From assembly GCF_036324505.1 (NCBI RefSeq), contig NC_086351.1:4226001-4290000 (forward strand): 64,000 bases of DNA. Reading direction: 5' to 3'. This DNA comes from Eleginops maclovinus (lineage: Eukaryota; Chordata; Actinopteri; Perciformes; Eleginopidae). Shown in pieces: positions 42,691 to 54,800 of the stretch. The position numbers were made by a program, and so were the translations under genes. The stretch's first letter is position 1. Each line of letters begins with the position of its first letter. Under the pieces are notes generated by a model. The model saw nothing but the letters and a program-made list of their open reading frames with translations. It did not search any database and was not told the origin of the DNA.

Positions 42691-42852
42691 GTGGTGGTAC
42701 AGGCAGCCAGCAGACCGTTCTCCATGAGGAGCAGTAGAAGATGCCGGCTCTGCCAGCACTGCTGCTGTCAATACACTTCCTCTTCTTCCTGCTAGTCACC
42801 ATGCCGCCACACTCCCTCAGTCAGGCCCCTTTGCTCTCCTCCGTCCGCATGG
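42691..42852 (+). CDS. grik5: grik5 coding exon 1 (50 nt of 5' UTR plus codons 1-37)
   Basis: A pyrimidine tract ending CTCCTGCAG at 42690 looks like a splice acceptor, so this exon probably starts at 42691 and is not the transcript's first exon. Translation starts at 42741: the base at -3 is A, and an in-frame TAG at 42735-42737 rules out an upstream start in this frame. Residues 1-37 carry a basic-poor, strongly hydrophobic stretch ([14 protein letters not shown], residues 7-20), a good signal peptide core, then SSVRM, which leads into the mature domain. The donor is G|GTGAGT at 42853. The last base (G) is the first base of an Ala codon completed in exon 2. The 5' boundary is inferred; the coding part is secure. 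Confidence 0.9.
42724..42795 (+). promoter_or_regulatory. Overlapping upstream ORF in the grik5 leader
   Basis: An ATG at 42724, 17 nt before the main start and out of frame with it, opens a 23-codon reading frame ending at TAG 42793-42795, inside the grik5 coding sequence. Its start context is weak (T at -3, A at +4) while the main ATG has A at -3. Ribosomes could pass it by leaky scanning, but its use would lower GluK5 synthesis. It is present in the mRNA only if the exon begins at 42691 as inferred. Confidence 0.55.
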
Positions 42853-45800
42853 GTGAGTGTCCTCCATCCTCACTACATCAAAAAGTTTCTCAACGTACTT
42901 TTCCTGCTTTGTTTTTGGGCTCTTTAGGTGCCTCAAAGTGGGTTTTGCCACTTTAATCAGAACATCAAGGGATACAATGACTGTAAAAGGCCAAATGTGC
43001 ACTTATGATATACTTTTTGGTGTCCAGTCGTTATACGGTAAAATACCGAGTGATCCAAGATACAATCTTATTAGAATAACTAGTTTTTCATCTACTGTAT
43101 GTAAGCAGGTGTGAGAAGAAAAAGTAGATTTACACAAAAGAAAGGCTCCATCATGAGCAGCAGCGCACCTTCCACATCTGATTCAGATGTAAGAATTCCT
43201 TCCTGGGATTCGAAAATAGGGTTCAGAGGTAATTGTGGCTTCAATAATTCTCAACAACGATATTTCCACAATGTCCATCGGGAATAGAAATGGGGAATCA
43301 TTTTCAATCATTAAAACTGTTTTTCAGTGGATGAATTATACAAGAAAACGAATATAGGAACATGGAGAGAGAGTTTGAACCCGTAAAATATACAAAAAGA
43401 ACATTTGAGAAAGGAAAGACAAGGTTAAAGAAGCACTGGGGTATCAAACAATGTTAATATATGTGTTATTTAACCTGATATCAATATTTAATTTGTTAAT
43501 ATTTTGTCTACAGTGAATGCCAGTTAAAGCGACACCTCTTACTTCAAAATGTTACATTTTTATAATCAGTAAAGATTTTTATCTGACCAAAATAACTTCA
43601 TTGACTAAAAGATCTGAGCTTTGCATCAACTAAATAAGAGCTACGCACACTGAAGCAGTAGTATGACATTTTGGGAAACACACTTATTAGCTTTCTGGCG
43701 GAGGGGCAGATGAAAAGACCTTCACACTCCTCTCCTTCCCTCTACGCCTTTCTAGCGGCGATCCTGGATGACCAGTCTGTGTGTGGGCGGGGGGAGCGGC
43801 TGGCGCTGTCCCTGGCCAGAGAGAACATCAACAGCGCCATGGAGGGTCCGGCCCGAGCCCGGGTGGAGGTGGACATATACGAGCTGCAAAAAGACTCCCA
43901 GTACGACACTACTGACACCAGTGAGTGGAGCCGGTGCATGCCAAGGAAAACCAATCGAGCGGAAACATCCAACGCTATAATGAATGATAAAGTCCTGCTT
44001 AATCCATGGCAGTCCAGCAGGGCATAATTAGCACAGACAAAAAGTGACCACTAAAAATACCAGTAGTTATTATTATTAATATGGACTGTTAATATTTATA
44101 GCAACTGGCTAAGAGGAGAAAAGAGTCTGCTGCAGTTTTGATCCCGCTTAAAAAGCCTGCTGATATTTTACAAAAAAGATAATTACATTTCCCTCAAAAA
44201 AGCTGCTTTTTATGAGCAAATGATGTCCGGACAGTTAAAACACCCCCACTTTCGTGTGATTAGCAACCAGTAAAGGCGTTTGCTGATTAGTTTACACGTC
44301 ATTGGAGACCAGTAATGGGCCAGTAAGCCTGTCTCATTAAAAACAGTGGACCAGTGCCCTGCAGTAACAGCTGGCACTGCCTACTGTGCAGGACACGGCA
44401 ACAACAAATCATCAAACACTCACACAGATCAGCAGCGCAAGCCAGCAGAAAGCAGCAGCAGCAGCAGCAGTACAAAGGGCCTCTCCATGACACTTGCATT
44501 GATACACCGATTTAAAACTGAATATTTGGAGAGTGTAAAGACAGAAGAAGTGCTGCTGATTCCAGCCACTGAGCAGACAACAGGCTCCCTGCTCCTATTC
44601 TAATAGGTCTCCGACCCTGCCACAAGCTGCTGGCAAAATGTCTGTGTGCTGAAGATGGGGTGTGTAGATATGTGCATGCTTGAGTTGTGTGTGTCTGATA
44701 TGTGTGTGTGTGCCCTTGACCGATGGGCAGGAGACTTTGACAGGCTTGTTTGCTCCCGGCTTATTTTGGTCTCTGGATCAGAGAGCTCATCATCTTACAG
44801 CTACGGCTGTCTGAGGCACACTTGCACGCACACACATACCCAATCTCGCACATTTACACATGCATGCACACACATCCCTTTTCTTCAGCCACAAATGCAC
44901 ATTCACACAGTGTGGGCTCACGCACACAGAGGCAGTGGCAGCGACTGAGGAGGACTAATTGGGATGAATTAAAATACCAACCAAATATACCAGCAATAAA
45001 AAGAGCTTTATTACTATAAGAATAACGCAGTTAACTCCGCAGACTCATTTCTTCTGGATCTCTGAAAGCTGTTTTCTTTTTAGGTGGGTAGACAGAAAAC
45101 AGTATAATAAAAATGAACTCATTGCACAACCAAAAGATGATGTATGAAACAAGTTGGACTGTGGCGCAGGGGGTAAGTAAGCTTCTATCAATCAGAGGGT
45201 TTGATCTCGTCCCCTGCAGTCAACATGTCGAGGTGTCCTTGAGCGATGTGTCCGACCCCTTAGTGGTCCCGTATTTTAGATTAAAGCACTAGCTAAATAA
45301 TCACTGACCTACTACAGTGTGCAGCTGGTTAGCTTAGCCTAGCGTCATATTTGTCGTACAGAGACATTCGTCTTGCTCTGTGACTCCTCCTGGCAGGAAA
45401 GTGAATAAGCGTATTGATCAGTTCCAGAGACTGCGGGGCTGCTCAATTAGTCAAGTGTAAGACAGATGATGACCACAACTGTCCTGTAACTTACTTTTAA
45501 TCATTAATGTATATGTTCAGCATAATAGAGACAGTTTAAAAAGCATCAAGTTTTCGACCTTAGCTGATCTTTGTCAGAGTTTAAAAGAAGAGACAGTACC
45601 TGAGCCTTCAGCGAATTTAGAGGGTTGTGCTTATTGGGTGATTGGGATATTCAGTGTGAGACGGTGAGAGTAATTCAGAATGTTTTACGAGCTAAATTAA
45701 AAGTTCAGAATGAGAAAAGAAAGGATTTTTACTTTATTTAAGATCCCCCCCTTCAGGGTGTACTTCCGCAAATATCACAAATCTTCTAGGGGTCAATAGA

Positions 45801-48800
45801 AAAGCCCTTAAAACATCACATTACCGACAATAGATAATAATAAATCCAGTAAATGAATAGATCTCTCGAACATTCATGATCAAGTAAACATGGCAACCTC
45901 CTGAAATAAAAAACATAGGACTGTGTTGATTAGATGTATCAAACAAAAAGATGATTTCCTCCCATTAAGATTGGAATATGGATATGGTGGAGTGAAATGT
46001 ATGCTTGAACTGCATCATAGATACCTTGTTAAGTTGAGCTTCTCCTGAGCTCCTCATTGTAATAAACAAAAGTGTAAAATCGTTTCCCACCACCCCCACA
46101 TCGACGTCTTCCTGCAAAAAAAAAGGATAATCATGCATTTGTTATTCGGAGGCGACCACCAGTCTGTCACGATTGTTCTAATGCCAGAGATATAATTACA
46201 GCAAAATATCTTAAAAATCATTCAAATCAATAACAACAACTGTCTTAACGAGTGAGTAATAGCAGCCGGCAACCAATGGCCTGCCCTGCTGTCGTCCCCG
46301 GAGCATTCAACTCAAAATAAATCTGATTATAATGAGACACATCGTGCTGCTACAATAGAACCAGTGCTTAAAGTGAAATACTAATGCGTCCTCTGAGTTT
46401 TTATCTGCATTTCGAATGTGCACTCCCCTCCCCTGACTGCAGCTGTGTTACTGTATGCCAACTGCGAGCTGCCGTCAAACTGAAGCAGAGGGCGAGGAAT
46501 TTGTCTGCATATTCAATGTTTATTTCCCCCCCCTTTTTTCCCTTTCAGTGTGTCAGATTCTACCCAAAGGCGTCGTCTCTGTGATAGGTCCCGCCTCCAG
46601 CCCCGCCTCTGGCTCTACTGTCAGTCACATATGTGGAGAGAAGGAGGTGAGTGTGGAGGATTAACACACACAGATTTCATGTAAACATACAGACAACTAG
46701 TACTTCCTCCTCTCTGACACACTACCCCTCCTACCCACAAACATGTCACGATGAATGTCTCTAAAGATGAGTTTTTCCTTTATCTCATATAATTAACCAT
46801 CCTCCAACTCCCCGTAGCCTTTTATCTGTAAGGTGCCATCTTCCTTACCTTTCTCTTCACTCTGTAGCTTTCACTAATGGATGGTTCTTATTCACAGTTT
46901 TTTCCGACCGTTAGAAGGGGAATAAATCACGACACATTTGCCTCCCTTAATGTTCCTCTCTCCTGTCTGCCAGATCCCTCATGTAAAGATCGGTCCAGAG
47001 GAAACTCCCCGCTTGCCGTACCTGCGTTTCGCCTCTGTCACTCTGTACCCTAGCAACGAGGACCTGAGTCTGGCCATAGGCTCCATCTTACGCTCGTTCA
47101 GTTACCCATCAGCCAGCCTGGTGTGTGCCAAGGCTGAGTGTGAGTACACATGCATCCTCCTCTGTTATTGCGCAGTGCATTATGTGCAACTGCATAGCTG
47201 TGTTTGTTGTTTATGTGGGTGTAAGTGCATCAATTGTGTTCCAGCGAGCTTATTTACCGGCTATAGGTCTATGTGTGTGTGTGTTACGTGTTTGCGTGCA
47301 AATGCCTTCTGTAGGAGTGTTGGCACATTCACACGGTTTGGGCGGATATGACTGTTTTGCACAGTTGGACAGTCATTTTGACAGTCTGGCCATGAAGTTC
47401 TGTCTGTTGTCAGAGTTCACAACATGCTGCAGCTCTTCCATTTTTGTAATGCTCTTGCTCTCTTATTCACCTCAGAGGGTTTTTAGGCCAAACCAATTTA
47501 ATAAATATTCATTTTTGAAGTGCTTTCCAGTATGGGAAGAACTTAGGGGACATTTGATTTAACTTGCCAGGCACTCAGCGAGCTTTAACATCACAGGGGA
47601 TTTGGGGCTTAGTCACTAGCCCTCTTTATTTTCATTTTGAAAGAGTGCGTTATTGATTTATTACGCACTGCCCCGGCGAGAGTAGAGGGAATGAAAGGGC
47701 TTGGTCCGACGGTGGCTGTAGTATTTAAACAAAGCTCGAAAAAATATATGCGGTAGGAGGTGAAAAATACAAATTTTTCCCACTGAATAGTCATCTGACA
47801 TTTTGTGTGTGAGTGAAACTGAGCTGTTGTGCAGCTGTTAACGTCTCACACAAGCCAAGGAAAAACCGTGCAAGAGTGAAGGGCAATTACATAAAGAATT
47901 AGTGGGGCCATTGAGGTCTGTGAACACCTGTCCCTGCTGGCTGAAAGGGTTGATCTAACCCTAACCAAAACTGGGTGTTTATTTCAAACAACTTGACTAT
48001 TTACTAAAAATTCTGAATTTTTACTTAAAATGTTGACTTCATCTCAAACCCCAAAATTCAAACTTTTCCCAAAATAATTCCTTTTTTTCCCCAAAAATTC
48101 TTAACTTTTAAATTTACATAATCTTGTCAAATCTCAGATTCTGACTTCCTCAAAAAACATAAAGTTCTCCCTGCAACGATCACACATGTGGTTTGAAACC
48201 CCTCCATCACACTCACAGTGAATGAGTGTAAAGCAGGCGACGAAAAGTGTGTTATTTTTTAGTTTCAAGTCATTTATTCACAAATTGACCATCAGTTATT
48301 TCTTAGAAATAAAACAAAATCAAATGTACATTTTCTGACAAAAAAAAGGGGAAGTGAAGCCTTAGTTTATGTTTCCTGTGACGTTATGAAGAATTGATGC
48401 AGTCATTGAGAGGATTTCATTATCGTCCCAGCAGTAGACCTCAAAAGTAAGCTGAAATCCTTGTGGACTTTTCATTTTATTGAACTCAAAGGAGCTTTGA
48501 AATGGCTTCAGACATCTTTTTCTGAGGTTTGATCATCAGTTAAACGTGCAGAACAAAGGGCATTTCACCAGGCTTTTTCCTGTCGAGGTTTAAAAAGCAA
48601 CAGATAGCTTCATAGTTAGCGACCGGGGTCAAAAGATGCAGCTTTCTCCGGCGGAGAGATGGAGGGATGTGTGTGTGTGTAATATATTAGGCTTGAAGGT
48701 GATCTTTACAAGGTTATCACACTCACAGACTCTGACCCACTTGGCTGCGCTATCTATCGCCATGGAGCTGGTTGCCATGGCTGCAGAATAGGTGCTAACT

Positions 48801-51800
48801 GCCACTCAACAGACTTGTTCCACTCTTTGAACGACTGTGTGGGTGTGTGTAGTGCGGTGTGTATGTGTGTGTTTGATGTTTTTTTTGCTTTCACTTTGTC
48901 TGTACACGCGCATGTGTCTGTGTGTGTGTGTTGTGTGTTGTTGCCCCTGAGTGTACTGTTTGCCCGTACATGTGTGAGAGGGGTTTTGGGGCATTTGCAT
49001 GCTTATGTGTACGGCTCTGTGCGCAACATCAGACAATGTTTACAACCAGTCCACTTGTTTTATTCATCGTGTTTACCCCTGTGTAGAGTGCTGTGTTCAA
49101 GGGAAGCAGACATTCTCTCTTTTCTGTCAGTGAGGCGAGAAATGTGTAAATTTGTGCTTTTCATTGACACCCACCAATGCGTGCATCCTAATTAAGTAAC
49201 GTAATTACAAAGTGGTCATTTTTGCCACAACATGTTAATTGCTTTAATCACATATCCCTCCTTTTCGCCTGTGTATGTAGAATAGATATTAACCCATTAA
49301 AGCCGGGAAAGCGTTGCCGCATTTCTACCATTAAAACCGAGGGGCGCTGTTGCGTCATTCTGCCATTGAAGCCGGGAAAGCGGATACGTCATTTTCTGGT
49401 ACAAAAGCTCTGTGGTATTTTTTTGCATTAATTATAGGCCTCTTAGCCAATGAAATGCATCAGAATATACACGTGGCATTGTTTGGATTTTTTTCGAGCA
49501 ATCATGGCAACTGCGGAGGGATTTCTGAGATTAGTGAAGGTAGTGATATTGACGATCTGCACAGCGCTGATGACATTATTGCTGACGACTTTGAACCCGT
49601 CGAACCAATCGACCGGGATTTACGGTTAAGACATATGTTTGAAGACGACGACGATGATGACCATGAGTTGGAAGTTTTTGAAACCGAGTGGAGGACGGAG
49701 AATTACCACTCTAATCCACAGAGTTTTTTCAACCGCACCCCAGGGGGTGAAAGTCGATTTACCTGCAGAGGCCACTCATGAAAGCCACAGCTGTATGCTC
49801 TCGAATACTTTTGGAATTTTGTTTCTATCTGCTACAGAGGCTGAGAAATCAATTATTTAGTAGGCGTTGACACTATTGCTGAATTTCCAGAAAAACTTCA
49901 GGTTTTAGGGGGTTCTTCTAAAATCGCCCATAGGTTTCAAGGCATTTTTCCAGGCGTTTTAGGCCTAAATGTGTTAAGAGAGATTTTTATACATATCATA
50001 CTCTCGCTATTCCTGGGTCACAATGCGTTACCTGAACCTAATTCCATTATGCAGTTTTCATGAGATCAATGAGGTTAAGGACAGCGACACGAAGCGCCAG
50101 GAGGAGGAGACGGTGGTGGCGTGAAAAAGGGCGAGATGGATAAAGACACAGAGAGGTAACTGGAGCACAGGGCAGGGAACCGAGAGATAGAGAAGTTAGG
50201 GCTTATGTGTGAGAGGGAGAATATGTGAAAGAACGAGAGTGGGAGAGGGAAGGAGAGGAAGCTGTAAAGTGCATTGATTTTTTTCCCCTCCTTCTCCAAA
50301 CTAATTAAAGTTTTGGCCTGGTTCAGTGATTACCCCACTGCTTACAGAGGCTTTCTCCTGCTGAAGGGCTCTGTGCACCACCTCTCCTCTCCTCCCTCTC
50401 CCCTTCCCCTCCGTCCCCCAGATGCCTGCCCCTCCACTTATTTACATAGCTAGGGGTGCTTTACTATGGAATTACAATTAGGCATCAGGGTAGACTTTCT
50501 GGTAAAGGCTCATTCCACACACAATGTCAAGTGAGTCTTGACTGCCATTGGTACTCCTCATTTTCGAGAGTGTGTGAATTGTCTCAAGTGCTGTATTTTC
50601 AGTCTTTCGGCTCCTGCAGTTCTGCTTCTATTTCCGTCCATCTGCTCACCAGATGTTCGCAGAATCCATAAAAAAATCTCCATTTTATATTTTATTTGGA
50701 GCTGTTTGAACACATACACTGTTTCTGACAGTATATACATCACTCAAAAGAACTGGGGAGCACCACTGATGGATGGGACAAAAGACACAAAGTGAATTAC
50801 AAAGCACTCAAAGAGCGCATACCTGTGCCAAGTCTGCACAACTCTCCTGATTTATTATTCTATGAATAGAAAATGTTTAGAAATGTGTCACACTGATTGG
50901 TTGATGGCACACATCAATTTTGGAGGATACCTAAAAATCCTCTCTGGGGATATTAGGGCTTTGTGAAGAGATTAATTTCAGGTGAGTCAGACTCATAAGC
51001 ACTGCATTATGTTTGATGTTGTCATGTTGGTTTGGTGCCATACAAGGTTTTAATGTCCTGAGCCGATCGTCCTGTTGCTCTTGCACAACGCAGTGAAATG
51101 TTATTTCATATTTAGTACGTCAAACCTAGAAAAATTAAGTTGTAACGGAAAACTTAGTTGTAGCCCGTCTTTGTTTCAGACGTTTTGCTCAATTCTCGTT
51201 TTTTCTCCATAGTGTTGACCTTTCTCAAACCTACATTCAAACTTTTTCTCAAAATTCTGTATTTTTTCCCCCAAAAAACTTGACTATTTACTCCAATTTC
51301 TGATTCTTACCTACTTTTAAAATGTTGACTTCATCTTAAACCCAAAAATTCCAACTTTTTCTCAGTAAAAATTCCTCTTTTTTTCTTCTAAATCCTGCAT
51401 TTTCCCCCCAAATTCTTGACTTTTAACTAAAATTTGGATTTTTTGCCCAAAATGTCCTAATCTTGACTTTTTCTGAAAAATCTCCAAAGTTCCTCCATGC
51501 AACGTACACAAATGTGATGTGAAAACTTGACGCCTCCATCACACTCACAGTGAATGAGTGTAAAGCAGGCGACAAAAAGTTAGTTATTTTTTAGTTTCAA
51601 GTCATTTATTCACAAATTGATCATCAGTTAATTTCTTAGAAATAAAACAAAATCAAATGTCTGTTTTCTGACAAAAAAAGGGGAACCTGAAGCCTGAGTT
51701 TATGTTTCCTAACCTAATTAAATAGCAAAGCCTTACCTTAACTCGACCCAAACTTTTGGAACAAGATTTTGAAAAATCATATCCACTCATAAATTATTAT

Positions 51801-54800
51801 CAAAAGCATAGTATTTTTATTTCTCATAACCAGGAGGGGATCTTTAAATATTTTAAAGCTTGTCCAAATATTTATGTATCAAATATGCTGGACTAGATTG
51901 GACAAAACTGGTGTGATTGACTTTAAAGAGTAAAAAACTATGTGAGGATCATCGAGTTTGATGTGTCAGTTTTCTGTAATAGAAATATGACCACGAAACA
52001 ATGTTAATACGCTCCAACAGTTCAAACTGTAGCATTTTAGAGACATATTCAACATATATTGTCTAGATAATGCTAGAACTGGCAGTTTTTAATCATTTGT
52101 TTACTCTGCTGCTTATTTTTAGTTTCCTATTATTCTCCTTATCTTCAGTATATGAGACTTTTCCTCACAGGATAATGACCTAAGCTAATTAAATGTGTTG
52201 ATTGAATTCACTTAATTTGTATTAAAAAGTGTTTTATTCGTGTCTCTTCATTCAAACATTGGGATTGTTGATAAGCTTTCCCCCCTCCCTTTGCATATTC
52301 TGGTTTTGTTCTGTTCATCTGTAGCTTTGTCTTCGTCCGTGTGTCTGTAGGAGGAGGGATGAGAACACGCCAAGATGGTGGAAATCTGTCTTGGTGTAAA
52401 TGGATGCTGATGTAGCTTCAGAGAGTACAGAAGACATATTTTGTGATCCTTGCAGTTTAGGTGTTTAAAGCTAAATGAATAGTGCTTTACAAATGGTTAC
52501 ATTGTGGCGCCTCTACAGCACAAACTCATCAGTTGTTTACCTGCCCGACGCTTCACTCTTCTACAAAGTCTTTCATATAAACCGCTATGCAAACACACTG
52601 AATCCAGAAGCTCCTTGGTGGAGGTCATAATAGATGAAGTCTACGGCAAATGCAGACATACGCTACAGTCTGTATTAAATGATGTTTCATTTCCTGGGGA
52701 TTTAGACAAACCATCCATCATGCTTTGCAAAATGACACGTATATATGACCAGCTGAGGATAAATCAAGACGCTCTCCGGTCCTGCAAAGCTTACATTTTT
52801 GGAAATATGAGTTGTGTCTACTGATACAGACATTGATATGCAGCTCAACCGGTGCTTTGGCTCTGCCTCAGGCCTGCTGAGATTGGAGGAACTGGTCCGC
52901 CGCTTCCTCATCTCCCGGGAGACTCTGTCAATCAGGATGCTGGATGACAACCTGGACCCTACGCCGCTGCTGAAGGAGATCCGTGACGACAAAGTGGCCA
53001 CCATCATCATTGACGCAAACGCTTCCGTCTCCTATCTCATCCTCAAGAAGGTCAGTCCTCCAACATCAATATCTTTTTCATACATGCAGGATGTGCATTT
53101 GTAAACAGTACACACACACGGTTAAGCTCAGGGATTTGCATTTTCGTACCTATTCGGGAAAATTCATGTTCATCCAGAGCTTATCATCTGTATAAAAATA
53201 ACACAACTCTCTGAAAGGCTGCATGTTTGTTGCCATTTTTTGTACCTTCTCTGCCCTCCAGGGCTGCATTGGGAACAAATATGTATGTCTGCCAGCTACA
53301 ATCACTTGCGCTCTTAAGAAAATATATGACAGAAGAACATCTTTCGTTGGGATTCGGCGCTGATGTTACCCCGGCTCCTTCTGATTCATAGTAGGGCCTG
53401 TAATGCCGATAGCCAGCGCAGTGAGTCACAGTTTGAATGTGTACGGGATGCTTTCACTGGGCACATCGGAGCGGCTGTCTGCCCTCGGGGAAATGTCCGA
53501 GTGTTAGCCTGATGATGTAAAACTGTGATTAACGTATGCTCCCTCTCCTCCCCAACATTCCCTCCTACTTTCCCCCAAACTGTCTTCTTTGCTCCCTGCC
53601 ACCCAATAACTCTTTGCCATCCCTCTCCCTTCATTAATCTTCTCTCATCTTACATTTTTTTCTGTCTTTCTCTTTGATTCACAGGCGTCAGAGCTGGGGA
53701 TGACATCTGCATTTTACAAGTACATCCTCACCACAATGGTAAGAGCTTCCCAATTCTACCTCTCTTTGAACTTCTCCTACATTTCGTTTTCCCATGTTCC
53801 TCCTCCTCCTCTGTCCCTTTATGGGTGGGCAACGGCGAGCATAGTATGAGATAAAGGGAGAGGTGACAAGAGAGAGAGGAGATGAAGCATGGGTGGAGGG
53901 AAGGAAAGAGAGAGAGATCTGAAAAATGAACACCCTGTACAAAGATGTGGAAGTGCAGAGGAGGGTAGCAAAGAAACTCAAGAAAAAAAAGGGGTCTGAG
54001 GTGAAGGTGATGACAGATGTGATGTGCCCTTTCTTCTTCTGCCACCCGCCACCTTCTCTGCGCTTCTGGTGTTTTTCATCTGCCTCTTTGATACGCTCCC
54101 CTCCCTTTCCACCATATTGAATTAATGTGTCACTTTATGCTGTGCGTCTGATTTTTTTCCCATCTCCACCTGATGTGCTTTAGATGCCACGTCTTGTGTG
54201 TATATTTCTGTGAACTGCTGAAAACTACTGGAGTCATTTCCATCAACATCCCCCCCCCCCTCACACCCGGTATCTCTGTTTTCCCATTTTCCTCTCTGTC
54301 TGTGTCTTTGTTTTGTTTCTCTCTCTCTCCATCAGAGATTAGATGTTGTCACCCCCTGTAGCCTCTCTTTTTTTATTCATCTCACTCTTCTTCGCACAGT
54401 GTGTTTCTTCAGTGTTGAGATTCTGATACACTGTCAACATTGTTACCTGATTTTCTGTCTCTCTGCAAGCACACTCCTCTTGTATAAATAAATAGTAATA
54501 ACCAATATCAGAGGAGTAATAACCAATACCAGAGGAGTAATAACCAATAATAGAGGAGTAATAACCAATAATAGAGGAGTAATAACCAATAACAGAGGAG
54601 TAATAACCAATAATAGAGGAGTAATAACCAATACCAGAGGAGTAATAACCAATAATAGAGGAGTAATAACCAATAATAGAGGAGTAATAACCAATAATAG
54701 AGGAGTAATAACCAATAATAGAGGAGTAATAACCAATACCAGAGGAGTAATAACCAATAATAGAGGAGTAATAACCAATATCAGAGGAGTCATAACCAAT

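Larger units (their letters stand above)
43921..46548 (+). other. grik5: grik5 intron 2
   Basis: 2,628 bp, GT-AG. It contains a short CAG run (44456-44470), a tRNA-derived SINE remnant (45156-45265) and a minus-oriented copy of the repeat also seen before exon 2 (about 45325-45420). No other gene is seen. Confidence 0.85.
47140..52871 (+). other. grik5: grik5 intron 4
   Basis: 5,732 bp, the longest intron in the window. It carries a piggyBac-like relic (49289-49977), two direct copies of a ~400 bp repeat (47989-48377, 51277-51710), and a purine-rich tract (about 50085-50290). A 106-codon open frame just before exon 5 (52504-52824) has no recognisable product. Confidence 0.85.

Noticed and set aside
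43802..43822. RE1 half-site (GGCGCTGTCC) inside exon 2
   Set aside because: Only one half matches. The other half-site is absent and the bases are constrained by the protein sequence.
44456..44470. (CAG)n run in intron 2 as a possible expandable triplet
   Set aside because: Only five to six pure units, intronic, and no evidence of instability.
52504..52824. 106-codon frame immediately before grik5 exon 5
   Set aside because: It stops before the exon 5 acceptor, is not part of the receptor and resembles no domain I know. It could be an exonised repeat, but nothing shows it.
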